A DNA stretch of 64,000 nt from positions 19,742,863 to 19,806,862 of the forward strand of contig NC_134849.1 of NCBI RefSeq assembly GCF_965363235.1, written 5' to 3'. The position numbers and the translations under genes were made by a program. Of the stretch, positions 22,262-33,078 are shown one piece after another. Numbering within the stretch: the first letter of the stretch is position 1; every line of letters begins with the position of its first letter. Source of the DNA: Mytilus galloprovincialis (lineage: Eukaryota; Mollusca; Bivalvia; Mytilida; Mytilidae). The notes below the pieces were generated by a model. That model was given only the letters and a program-made list of their open reading frames with translations. It made no database searches and had not been told where the DNA came from.

Positions 22262-23970
22262 GAAAAATACATACAATGGCGTCGCCAAATAAGGACTTCT
22301 GTATTCTTTGTAAAGAGGATAACGTCACAAATGATGCAGTCACGTGGTGTACAGAATGCGAGGTCTTCCTTTGTGTGGACTGTGAGAAATATCATAACAG
22401 GTCTAGAGTTTCTAAAGACCATAAGACAATATCGACTGAGAATTATCATGAATTGCCTTCATTTATAAAAGAGACGAGCAATCTGTGTACAGTGCATGAC
22501 AGAAAGTTTGAACTGTACTGTTCTTTCCACGCATGCGCCTGTTGTGTCCATTGTGTCACCGATCAACATCAAACATGTCAGACCATGAAACAATTTTCCG
22601 AAATTCTTAAACAAGTCAAATCATCAGCTGCTGTTCCTCTCCTTGAAAAGGATCTGAATGATCTGAAAGAAAATATTGATGAGATAGTCGAATATTTGAG
22701 AAACAGAATAAGTACAAACACAAAGCAGAAAACCGAGGTAATTCAGACTATTCAATCCATGCGTCAATCCATCGATAATAATCTAAACCAACTAGAACAG
22801 CAACTTCTCCAAGATCTAGAAATTCAACATTCAAAATTGAAATCTGAAATGGAGACGCTATTGCACGAAGTGGATAAACGAGCCATAAAAATAAGGAAAT
22901 TGCAAAACGAATTTTCAAATATGACTAAAAATGCAACAGAACTTCAAACCTATGTAGGTCTGAAAGAAATTGAGAAAATGACAACAATAGAGGCGAACTA
23001 CATAGAAGATTTAAAGCGTGGCTCTGATTTAAACGAACGTAACTTGCTTGTGATAACTTCACCCATTCTTGCATCCATTCTTCATGATGTCAAATCATTT
23101 GGAGAGATCACAGTTGACACCCGTCCTTGTAATGTTAAGGCAAATACCAGAAGGAAAGATCAAGCTCAGTATTTAATTCCTGTTCCAACGATAGATCAAA
23201 TAAAGCCATCGTTCTCAAAAATTCTATCAGTACCTACAGGAAAAAGATTTCGTTTTGTTGATTGTTGCATTCTACCTAATGGTAATATAATAGCTCTTGG
23301 TATAGCTGATGACAAGGGCCATTCATATAATCTAGAGGTGCTTACAAATGATGGAACATTTATTCAAATTGTGTCATTTCAAGAGGAACCTGACAGTGTT
23401 TGTTTTGTTAAAAATGGTACAGTGGCCGTTTCCTTTTATAAGTCGTCTGCAATGGCCCTGGTGGATATAGACCAAAGAAAGGTTATCAGAAATTTTAAAT
23501 TTTCTCATCCATGTGGTGACGTTTCAAGTGATGGTCAAGTGATGGTCATAGCAAAGCCTACAACACAAAATGTCATTGTCATGAACCTTCAAGACTATTC
23601 AAAGAAAAAATTGAGAGGAATCAATCTTCACAATATTTCATTGGTCATGGGAAATATCTACGGCACCAACGTTATAAATAACACAGTAAGCTGCTACAAA
23701 TTGAGTGGAGAAATGCTATGGACATTTGAACTCAAGGACCTTGAGGCACCATTAGGAATTGCATTAGATAAAAACGGATTTATTTTTGTTGCTTGCAGGG
23801 ATAGTAATAAAATAGTTGTAGTTTCGCCTGATGGCATATCAAATAGGACAATATTAAATCACGATAATGGAATCGAAGCTCCTTCCACGGTAGAAATTGA
23901 TATGAAATCTGGAATAATGTTAGTTACAAGTCGAGCCGCTGGTAAGGATGCTTTACTATTTAAACTCTGA
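22262..23970 (+). CDS. TRIM-like gene 1: tandem B-box, coiled coil, NHL-type propeller; CDS 22,276-23,970 (564 aa)
   Basis: The terminal exon starts after TATATTTTCAG (AG at 22,260-22,261), with ATG at 22,276. An in-frame ATG at 22,228 lies in the intron, and both paralogues begin MASPSKDFC, so it was not used. B-box 1: C9, C12, C25, C28, C33, C36, H40, H49. B-box 2: C71, H74, C82, H85, C90, C93, H98, C101. A long heptad-rich coiled coil spans about 115-245, and an NHL-like six-bladed propeller about 300-564 (blade phrases such as DSVCFVKNGTVAVSF and APLGIALDKNGFIFVACRDS). There is no RING domain, so ubiquitin ligase activity is not implied. Such RING-less B-box/NHL proteins are greatly expanded in bivalves; roles in cytosolic scaffolding or immunity are inference. 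The stop is followed within 70 bp by a 24-bp minisatellite. Confidence 0.9.
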
Positions 23971-24034
23971 ATCCCAAGATTTAAATTCATTCCATATATG
24001 GAGCAACCGTAACATTATTATAGGAATATATTGT

Positions 24035-25075
24035 TCATTGCCCTGTAGCTAGTGTACATTGAATCATTACATATATTGTGAATTGTACCATTACCTATAT
24101 TGTGAATTGTACCATTTCCTATAGTGTTAATTGTTCCATTACCTAAAGTGCATATAATGTCATTGCCCATTGTGTATATTGAGTCATTACGTATAGTTAA
24201 TATTACTCATTACCTCTAGTTTTAACTCATTACCCTATAGTGTATAGTGTACCATACCCTGCATTATAAATTGTCAATAACCTATATTGTAAATTGTACG
24301 ATACCCTATATTGTATATTGAACCATCATCTATAGTGTTCGGTGCACCATTATCTATATTGCATATTCTGCCATTGCCTATATAGCTATTGTGTATAAAG
24401 AGTCATTATTTAAGTTAATATTACTCATTACACTATAGTGTATATTGTGTCATTACCTTTAATGTTTATTGTACCATTACATATAGAGTATATTCTGTCA
24501 TTGCCTATAGCTTATATTGTTCCATTGCGTATAGCTTATATTGTTCCATTGCGTTTAGTTTATAGTGTTCCATTGCCTAGACTGTATATTAAGTCATTAC
24601 ATAGAGTGTATATTGAGTCATTACCTTGAGTATATACAATGTATTGTACCATTACTTAGAGTGTATTTTGTACCATTACCTATAGTGAATATTGTACCAT
24701 TACCTATAATGTATATTGTACCATTACATAGAGAGTATATTCTGTCATTGCCTATAGCTTATATTGTTCCATTGTGTATAGTTTATAGTGGTCCATTGCC
24801 TGAGGTGTATTTTCTGCCATTGTCTTTTGTGTATATAGTCATTACCTTTAGTGTATATTCTGTCATTGCCTATTGTGTATATAGAGTCATTACGTATAGT
24901 TAAAATTACTCACTACCCTTTATTTTGTATTGCACCATTACCGATATTATCTATTTTAACAGTACATATAGAGTATATTCTGACATTAGCTTATATTGTT
25001 CCATTGCGTATGGTTTATATTGTTCCATTGCCTATATATCATATTGTTTCATTGCCTATTGTTTATGTTGAAGAT
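24035..25075 (+). repeat. 24-bp minisatellite array 1, 3' of TRIM-like gene 1
   Basis: Degenerate units of the form CATTACCTATAGTGTATATTGTAC or CATTGCCTATAGTTTATATT plus GTTC run for about 1 kb, with a few 2-3 bp shifts. Because 24 is divisible by three, frames stay open and produce artefact ORFs reading variants of VYIVPLPI. It probably lies in the 3' UTR or just downstream. Confidence 0.9.
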
Positions 25076-25107
25076 AAGGCCTATTTCAAAGATTTCAGAT
25101 ACGAGAG

Positions 25108-25178
25108 GTGTCAGAATTTATCAAATGAAAGACCGACCGTATGAAAGTCTTTTTTGGGCAATCTTGACACCCCGAGTG
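25108..25178. repeat. Inverted repeat closing minisatellite 1
   Basis: GAGGTGTCAGAATTTATC pairs with GGGCAATCTTGACACCCC across about 35 bp. The equivalent hairpin follows array 2 at 44,505-44,585 (GGGGTGTCAGGATTG with GGGCAATCCTGACAATCC). Confidence 0.65.
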
Positions 25179-25179
25179 T

Positions 25180-26904
25180 AAAAATGTACAAATCACTTTG
25201 TACGTAATTTATTGTACCAACTTAGTCTATGGAAGGGGTGCTATTGCGTTGTTTTTGTAATGACATGTATATTTGACCAATTTGAGCAAAACTATCACAT
25301 TTTTAAAACATATGTTTTATAAAAATTCACAGTGGCATGTTCGCATGTTCTACAAGTATTATTCAACCTCTGAAAAGATCAAATACTATGTACATTGTAC
25401 TGACTAGAAAAATGTTATTTTTTCATTACAATTAACATGGGTTAAGATTCAATGTGAGCAAAATCTGAACTGGAAAACTGTTTTCAGAATCCTTTTTGCT
25501 GTTAAAAAAAAGATTATAGTGGTTGCGATTCAGATTAAACATTGCAACAAATCAGTATCTAGATAAAATAAGTTTTACTGATGATTCTTTTTTATTTAAA
25601 CAGAAAACGAGTCTACAGAAAATCTCTTTTAGAATTTCTTCACTGTACAAAGATTTCTACAGAATATTGATAACTGTTTTTTTTTTCATGTGGAATAATT
25701 TTAAGATTGAATTAAACTTTCTTTTTGGAGAAGACTTTTCCAAGGCATTCCCTAATCCACACAATATGATTGTCTTTATATGAAATATATGTTTAATTCT
25801 CAATGCTAAAAACGAATATCTCATTGCAAGCAATGAAAATATAGCTTAAGGATGTGTATAGATTAGGGAATATGATAGCTGTATGAAAATTGAAAAATAA
25901 CTGAATTTAACTATGTGTGTGACGCTTTAAAAAAATGCTATTTATAAAAAAAAATTATGACTATTAACCAAACATTTATTTTAGAGACTATATAATTAAT
26001 TCTCGTATTTTCTTCTTGATCTGTATTGTCAATTGTTCAGAAATAAATATATTGTTAATTTTTATGATAAAATCCTCCTTAAAATGTAACATTTAAAGAT
26101 TAAAACAATATGAAGATAGGAATATAACAGGAACATTTCTTATTTTTTTCATTTTCTTCATCATTTTTCACTCCTATACTATCTGTTACCTATTATTATT
26201 TATAAACTTAACTTTTTATTTTCATTACTTTTTTCTTTTGATCTGTTTTATGAAAAATATCAACAATATCAACAATCATAATGTATTTATTATAATGGTA
26301 TTGTATATATTTTACATGTGTATGTGTGTCATGTTTATATGCTTTAATTGATAAAAACATAATAAAATATTTATAAAATCTATGATCCTGAAATGATTTG
26401 ATTTATATGCACAGAATGACAAAGCAACAACTCTATACTCAGAAAATTATACCAGATAACACAGGTCCTTAGGGAAAAGGTAATTTCCTGAATAAATCAA
26501 AAATATACTATGTGAAAAAAACTATCTATCAAGCTTCTATTTTTCAAAAATATTTTTGGTAATTCCATTCAAGATTTTTCATTAATGCAAACATAAGAAA
26601 TGATAAATACTGTCTTATGCATCAAGTAAATGGATTGAATCTTACAATCTCAATAATTTGAATTCTTTCAAAAGAATTCGATATTTGCTTCAGCTATAAA
26701 CATTTCATACATATGCATAGAACAATAGATGCATGACTACCTTAAATTTTGTGGTCATTAAAAAAGATAAACTCGTAACTCAAACAATCACAGACAAATG
26801 GTTTCTTAAATTAATGCAATGCATTTATAGATTAAAGAGAAACTTGAATCTACAATCAGTAAGGTGATTATTGTTAAAACATAAGATTCTACGAAAATAT
26901 TTAT
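25180..26904. other. Segmental spacer, unit 1 (homologous to 46.4-47.8 kb)
   Basis: No gene was seen. Colinear matches to unit 2 include ATATATGTTTAATTCT (25,786 versus 47,164), GGGAATATGATAGCTGTA-type (25,868 versus 47,238) and CTTGAATCTACAATCAGTAA (26,843 versus about 47,690). This is paralogous spacer, not shared mobile elements. Confidence 0.6.
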
Positions 26905-27305
26905 AGCACATGTAAAAGAGGGACGAAAGATACTAGAGGGATAGTCAAACTCATAAATCGAAAATAAAGTGACAACGCCATGGCTAAAAATGAAAAGGAC
27001 AAACAGACAAACAATAACACACATGACACAACATAGAAAACTAAAGAATAAACAACACGAACCACACAAACAACTAGGGATTATCTCAGGTGCTCCGGAA
27101 GGGTAAGCAGATCCTGATCCACATGTGGCCCACGTCGTGTTGCTTATATAATAACAAATGCGGTAAATAGTTTAATTTGGTAGTTCACATTCATGAAAGG
27201 GAAGGGGATTGTAGTTAAGACGTAACGAACATATCTGATATCATTTGTGAAACGGTTATTCCATAACTGTCAACCAACTCGTGATGACGTCCATAAAATT
27301 AAGCC
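26905..27305 (-). mobile_element. Family D retroelement 3' end, reverse orientation
   Basis: Read on the minus strand, it has the last part of the RT-element coding region (ACGTCATCACGAGTTGGTTG, then ACCGTTTCACAAATGATATC), the AAGCAACACGACGTGGGCC tract, TTCCGGAGCACCTGAGATAA and a non-coding tail with GCCATGGCGTTGTCACTTT. It matches the 3' third of the element at 39,705-40,846. The homologous position in unit 2 (about 47,765) lacks it. The 87-codon minus ORF over it is not a gene. Confidence 0.75.
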
Positions 27306-29690
27306 TGAAAATATGTTGTAAGAATTTTACTAATTTTTTTTAAGAGACTTTCGTTTCCAAAAAGATACGAGAGTCTGTCTTTTTCTAAATATTTTGTAAG
27401 CCTGATTTTAACTAGCTATTTCATGAGACTGTCTGAATTTTTCTATATTCTACAAGACCCTGAATTCATTTTACTATTTAATGAGCCTAATTTTTTAAAT
27501 ATTTGGTGAGCCTGACATTTTCGAAATAATTTGTAACTCCTTACAAGGTCATATTTTTTTCCTGATCCTAAAATGTTGCTGCCTCTTTTCTCCTTATCAT
27601 TTAATCTGAAATGTTGTACTAATCAGTTTTCATACATATTTCTCATGCATTTTGAATTTTTATCGATCACATTCTAACATTTTCTACATACGGTAATACC
27701 TATTCACAATTTTGACAGTTGTTTTCCATTCGTTTGATATGTTTGATGTTTTGGTTTTGCCATGTGATAAAGGACCTTTAGATTTTCCTAGGTTTTTTGT
27801 TTTTATGTTTTTTACTTTTTATTCTATGCCTATTAACCAATCTATCAGGGACCATATTTCCTGGACGGGAATACAATCATCAACATCATGCTTGACAACC
27901 ATTTTGTAAACAGAAACATCTTATTGATTTTTTAAAAGCAGTGGTTGAACGTTTCATATTTGATATTCATTCTTTGGAATTAATTTACAGTATATACTAT
28001 TCCACTTTTCGCTTAGAGAATATTAATCCAAATTCACTAAAAAGCTTTTCAAGAGAAAATCAATATAAATATTAACTTCGGACATTACCGCAATGGTGTA
28101 TTTTTTAAAAGCCCTAAAGGCTAGCTATAGTTTATTTGTCCGTCATTTTTACCCTAAAGGTAGATGTCACAAGACTTATTTGAGTAAGTTACATTTTATT
28201 CAAATGAGATCAATGTTCCCTTGATATCTCAACTTTCATTTCAATTTTTTTGTGTATCCCATACACAATTACTGTCATGTAATAATTTCTCACTTTTCTG
28301 GTTTATCCTACACACAGTAACACATGAAATGTTCATTGGTACTTGTATTTGAAGGTCATTCATTCTAAAACGAAATGTATGTGGACGCCTTGCCTATAAA
28401 ACGAAAATGCAAATTTCGTTTCAAAATTTTGAATAAACAGAGTTTTAGCTGCTAGCTTTAGCTTAAAAATTAAAGAGTGTTTTGGTCAGGATTTCTTAGA
28501 TATTGTTTTGAACACAATCTTGGAACATAGATATTGATATAGGTCAAAATTTAATTTAACCTTCATTCCATGTAGGGATCTACACAAATTATTTGAAGAA
28601 AATAGATTCCAGAACCAAATAATGATAAAATACGATGGCTTACAAATGTCAGCAGTCATTGAAACTAATGGAGGGAGATAAAGGCAAATAGAAATCATCT
28701 GATTCACATGTTTGCGAAAATCGAACAAATAAAGGAACAGTCATACTTGTCTTACGATGTATATACAATCTATATCATCGTTCCACTAAAGGCCCAACAA
28801 AAGGGTAAGAAGGAAAAAAAGACTATTGTCAAATGTTGTTAACTTCCAGCATTATGAAATCCTCAAAGTCCTATTATTTATGGTATTTAAGAGAATTAGT
28901 TAGTCTACTTGCACACAAGAGGACTCAGTTAAATGTCAATCTTGCTGATATAGAGCAGTTCTGTGATTCACTGTGTTTTGGTAAAAATTACAACCTTCAA
29001 TATTTTTGTCATTGTATATCTAGAGAGTAATATGTCCTGCTAACTATCAGTATTTATCTTCAAAAATATGTTTTTTGATCCAGATATTGATAGAGTTGGT
29101 TAATATTCAATGAGAAAACCGCTTGTCATACACACTTTCGAAATATGAAAAAGCAGGGCGTTACAGACTTTGTTTTTAGAAAAAAAACCTACAATACAAA
29201 TTATACTTTCTAATTCAAAATAATTATCTGCCCTTGATTTCAAAATATTTGTTACAAAAGATTAGATACAACCAACGACGTGAAATTAATTGATAGTTTA
29301 ATCATTAAGTTATACATGTTATAACTTTTATAGGTTTCTGTTGTCAAATAGTTGTACATGACAGAAATGAAAGACAGACCTTAATCCCACCTCAAAACCA
29401 AGACTTCATATTTACTTTTGGTTTCACTTTAGTCATCAGGGTTCTGGATACGCTCTACATAGTTTTGGTCATCAATGACTATTATTTTAAACCTTATAAC
29501 TTGCAATATGCAGATATACAAGGTGATCAACACAGAACCTGGCCATCTCTCATTAGTTAACAATGATCAATTTTAAACATTCAAAATCAGAGTTTCGTAA
29601 TAAATAATTATTGTTAAAACTGTATTTTTATGCTTACTAATAGATATTATATTTTCGAATTATGACTTTGTTGTCCTTTGATATCGATCG
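27306..29690. other. Segmental spacer, unit 1 (homologous to 48.6-53.1 kb)
   Basis: Matches to unit 2 run in order: TTTCGTTTCCAAAAAGAT (27,350 / 48,667), GAGAGTCTGTCTTTTTCT, ACATACGGTAATACCT (27,685 / 50,740), a family B fragment (27,733 / 50,943), GGTGTATTTTTTAAAAGCCC (28,095 / 51,330) and AATGGAGGGAGATAAAGGCA-type (28,669 / 52,380). No intact gene is seen. Confidence 0.6.
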
Positions 29691-29867
29691 CTTTCTTCCA
29701 CACTTGAAATACTATTTATATATTTACAATAGATAGTATTGTCTAATAGCGCGACTCTGTGTATTTAAAAGAACGTGAATGTAGGGCTTCAGACTTTTAT
29801 TGAAGTTAAATAGCTGCAATGGTTATCTAAATTTTATATATTATAAATAGTATGGGAAATGACACAG

Positions 29868-29941
29868 ATATTGGACATTTTACTTCCTTTTACGCCATTT
29901 TGTAATCAAACCATACGAGCTCAGTTACTACATGTACTAGG
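29868..29941 (+). promoter_or_regulatory. P1b: first-exon/promoter block, unit 2
   Basis: ATTGGACATTTTACTTCCTT at 29,870, donor TAGG|GTAAG (GT at 29,942). TTATAAATAGTA lies about 30 bp upstream at 29,841, a plausible TATA element. The preceding 150 bp (GTGTATTTAAAAGAACGTGA, TTTATTGAAGTTAAATAG) is conserved at 53.1 and 60.1 kb. The first gene downstream is TRIM-like gene 2, about 11.8 kb away because of later insertions. Confidence 0.65.
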
Positions 29942-30179
29942 GTAAGCATTACTTGCAAATAGTATTACTTTTGACATGTTGGACTGTTTGTGTAAATCTA
30001 TTTGTAACTACGACTGTTAAGATAGCATTTTCATATGATTTTTATTAGGAAATGTGTCATATTACATAGTCAATGTCAACATTCACCCTTGAACAAAAGG
30101 GATAATACATTTATGATACAATTCAACCTACTGAGTTCTTTTTAAAATGATATCAATATTTTACAAAATAAATTTAACT

Positions 30180-30265
30180 GCTGGTAGACGTTTCGTACCC
30201 GAGAGTATCAGCATCCCAGCAGTCAGTCCTGTTTGTGTTGACATTAGTTATCATTGACACATTCC
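30180..30265 (-). repeat. Family A fragment, reverse orientation, 3' of P1b
   Basis: CTGGTAGACGTTTCGTACCC, GAGAGTATCAGCATCCCAGC and AGTCAGTCCTGTTTGTGTTG are complementary to family A. The position relative to P1 is shared with 18,180 and 60,525. Confidence 0.65.
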
Positions 30266-30824
30266 TTTTCTGTACATGTTCTTTATGTTTTATTGTCGGA
30301 AAATCCAACTTTTAGGTGTCAAATATCTAGTATATATACATGATATAGTCTGCTGCTGCAACATGAATAAATTGGTTGCATATGTAACTACACAAATGAT
30401 CACTTATTAATACAATATCTATAAAACTCCTTAAATAGTTTACTGTCATTTAATGATTTTTTAAATAAAATTATCTCAAAAGTATGGTCTAAAGGTAAAA
30501 ACAGTTAAACGCTAAACAAAAATCATGGTGCAGGACAGCACTCATGAAAAATTGATCTTATCAGCAATATAATCAAATCATCTTATTTAAAAAAAAAATA
30601 TCAGATTTTCGAATTGTGTTTTTTTTTTTTGTTATTCTATTTTCATTGTACCCTTAGAAGGAGATTTTGAATATTATTACACTCAATTAACTCAGCCATA
30701 TTTTAAATATGTATGTCGCAAGTCAGAAGCCTGTAATAATTTCAGCTGTTCTCTTCTGTTCCCTTTTCTATTTTGTTGTATTTTTCATAAATTGTTTTTG
30801 TATTATAACTACACCTTATACACG
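30266..30824. other. Segmental spacer after P1b
   Basis: GTACCCTTAGAAGGAGATTT, CAGCCATATTTTAAATATGT and TCTTCTGTTCCCTTTTCTAT match 60,905-61,015 in order. The similarity stops at about 30,805 (TGTATTA) and resumes at about 37,000, defining a 6.2-kb insertion. Confidence 0.6.
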
Positions 30825-31172
30825 TTATATATAAGGTGCTATATTTTTATTGGATCGTAGCCAATGTATATTTCGCATATTCTTTTTATTTCCAAGGAAT
30901 TTGTATGTTTTCACCCCTTTCGGTGAATATGTATCAAATTCCTCTCTTTGCCTTATATTTGCTATATCATCATGTTCTGAATAGGAACCATCAGACTCAA
31001 AGGTAACAACCACTCCGTCATCATCGCTAAGATTTTCACTTAAGGAACTTTCTATTTGGGCAAAATACAATTCGTCGACTTGTATGTCTGTTATTTCCGA
31101 TGGAATACTTGAGCAAAACGATACAAAACAAGCTTGAATCATGACGCATGTACGATGACATTTCACTTCCAC
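30825..31172 (-). CDS. Unrecognised 115-codon ORF, minus strand
   Basis: The predicted protein has an acidic middle (SLSENLSDDDGVVVTFESDG) and a basic end (KTYKFLGNKKNMRNIHWLRS). Composition looks coding-like and no stop interrupts it. A decayed relative of its 3' end lies at about 48,770-48,880, readable on the minus strand as NMRKIHRLPTNQN. This could be an exon of a mobile-element gene or of a small gene carried on the 6.2-kb insertion. No family was recognised. Confidence 0.35.
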   Translation of the reverse strand: MEVKCHRTCVMIQACFVSFCSSIPSEITDIQVDELYFAQIESSLSENLSDDDGVVVTFESDGSYSEHDDIANIRQREEFDTYSPKGVKTYKFLGNKKNMRNIHWLRSNKNIAPYI

Positions 31173-31259
31173 TTTCGATTTCGGAAAGGGAAGTAATTAT
31201 TTTGGATAAGGATAAAATACGGAATCAGGTTAAAAATGTATATTGCGGACTTTAATTTA

Positions 31260-31632
31260 AATATACTAGAGCACACCCGCGAAATCGAGGGCATAAACAG
31301 CTTGTAAACTGTTGTAGGATGAATTTTTGTAAAAGATATTATGACTGGAGAATTTCATATAAGGTATCAAAAGCCCTCTCCCTTTTTTCCAAAGTCCGTT
31401 ATGTGTTTTCTTTCTGTCAAATTCAATTATTTTTCGTGTGTCTGGCCTTATATCACAATTATTCTTCCCCTTTGCTACAATGCATTTTTTGGTAAAAGTC
31501 AAATTTAATGAAAAATTTGCACCGCTTCAAACATGAAATAAATGAAACTGCTTATAGACCATCATTATTGTAATAAAATGTGCTTCTAGGACAATCCATC
31601 AGTGCTTTTCCTTTTGAGAGCCCGATTAATAT
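31260..31632. other. Flank of the LTR element, no recognised gene
   Basis: A 78-codon minus ORF (31,266-31,502) has no recognisable motif. The region belongs to the 6.2-kb insertion into unit 2. Confidence 0.35.
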
Positions 31633-32236
31633 TGTTACGGCCAGAAATCGCCTTTAAATTGTAGCCAACAAAAGACACAAATCAATAGTAAAATTTAACA
31701 ATATTTAATATACAAAAGTTTACAAAAGGTATTACACAAATATTACTGTTAACTTAACTGTCAAAATATGAGTCCAATCTGTTATCTTTATCTGTATCCG
31801 GAAATCTTTCGGAATCCAATTTGAATATTACGTTCACTACTAATGTCACAATCCAGTATGATGTTGTTTGTAGAATAAAAGTGTCAATCCAAATGCTGTG
31901 AATACTAATGTCTATCAATGTCTATGTCCAAGTTTAATTATGAGAGTTTAACTTTAGTGTCTGTATATATAGTGTTTTCATGGAAAATTCTAGAACACTC
32001 TATAATGGAACATTGTGGAAAATCCTGGAAAGTTACAACGGAAGTTTCTGGAATAACGTAGAAGTTTAAATTACGCATCTTTTATAAGGATCATTCTAGA
32101 AAATTCCAATCATTCTGTGATTGTTCCAGTGATTCCTAAACTGCACAATTATAAGATTATTTGGTAAACAACTATCAGGCCATACAACACAAATTAGGCC
32201 AACATAAATAAACATAATAATTACAATATCATAACA
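31633..32236 (-). repeat. 3' LTR (604 bp)
   Basis: In + orientation it begins TGTTACGGCCAGAAATCGCC and ends ACAATATCATAACA, giving 5'-TG...CA-3' termini in either orientation. It contains ATATATAGTGTTTTCATGG and several GGAAAATTCTAGAACACTC-type short repeats. Confidence 0.92.
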
Positions 32237-32247
32237 CCTCCCCCCTT
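32237..32247 (-). promoter_or_regulatory. Polypurine tract
   Basis: Minus-strand AAGGGGGGAGG immediately adjoins the 3' LTR, the expected plus-strand primer position. Confidence 0.8.
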
Positions 32248-32320
32248 AACAGAAGTTTTAGTGTAACAAAACCTTATCATGAATAATATGAACAAAAATA
32301 CATAATATATACAAAGTGAT

Positions 32321-33073
32321 TTAATAAGCTCTAGATAAAGCATCAGCTATTACATTATCTTTACCCTTAATATGTTTTACAATTACATCATATTCCTGTA
32401 ACAATAAACTACACCTAGTCAACCTCTGATTCTTGTTTCTCATTTTATGCATGAAGGTGAGAGGATTATGATCAGTATAAACAAGAATAGGATATACAGT
32501 GGGATTCAAATATACATCAAAATGTTGAAGTGCTGACAACATTGCAAAACACTCTTTTTCAATAGTTGAATAATTTTTCTGATGTTTATCTAATTTCTTA
32601 GAAAAATATGATATAGGTTTCTCAACATTATCATCTGTCTCTTGGTATAAAACAGCTCCAATTCCTACATCGCTTGCATCAACGGCAAGTTTAAATTGTT
32701 TTTCAAAGTCTGGAGTAATCAGAACTGGACTATTAATTAAAAGTGATTTGCTATTTTCAAAAGCGTTTTGACAATTTTCACTCCAGATAAATTTAGAATC
32801 TTTTCGTAAAAGATGAGTCAGTGGTTGAACCACAGTAGTAAAATTTGAACAAAATTTTCTGTAAAATCCAATCATGCCTAAATATCTCATAAGTTGTTTT
32901 CTATTTGTAGGAGGAGGAAATTTGGAAATAGTTTCCACTTTAGCCATAATAGGTTTCACTTGACCTTGGCCAACTGTATGCCCCAAATAATCAACAGTGG
33001 CCTGACAAAGTTCACTTTTACCAAGATTAACAGTCAAATTTGATTGTGACAATCTATCAAAAGTATCATACAA
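32321..33073 (-). CDS. pol part 2: end of reverse transcriptase, connection and RNase H (250 aa)
   Basis: Thumb/connection motifs include LGHTVGQGQVKP, RYLGMIGFYRKFCSNF and PLTHLLRKDSKFIWSENCQ. The RNase H motifs of Ty3/gypsy elements are all visible: KLAVDASDVGIGAVL, ISYFSKKL, EKECFAML, VYTDHNPLTF and a terminal KGKDNVIADALSRAY before the stop. The frame differs from the upstream ORF because of a single-base shift near 33,080. No integrase follows. The ORF has no start codon of its own (it opens at a TTG). Confidence 0.88.
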   Translation of the reverse strand: MYDTFDRLSQSNLTVNLGKSELCQATVDYLGHTVGQGQVKPIMAKVETISKFPPPTNRKQLMRYLGMIGFYRKFCSNFTTVVQPLTHLLRKDSKFIWSENCQNAFENSKSLLINSPVLITPDFEKQFKLAVDASDVGIGAVLYQETDDNVEKPISYFSKKLDKHQKNYSTIEKECFAMLSALQHFDVYLNPTVYPILVYTDHNPLTFMHKMRNKNQRLTRCSLLLQEYDVIVKHIKGKDNVIADALSRAY

Positions 33074-33078
33074 ATGTG

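Noticed and set aside
22228..22275. Upstream in-frame ATG extending gene 1 by 16 residues
   Set aside because: It lies before the TTTTCAG acceptor, and both paralogues start at the MASP methionine.
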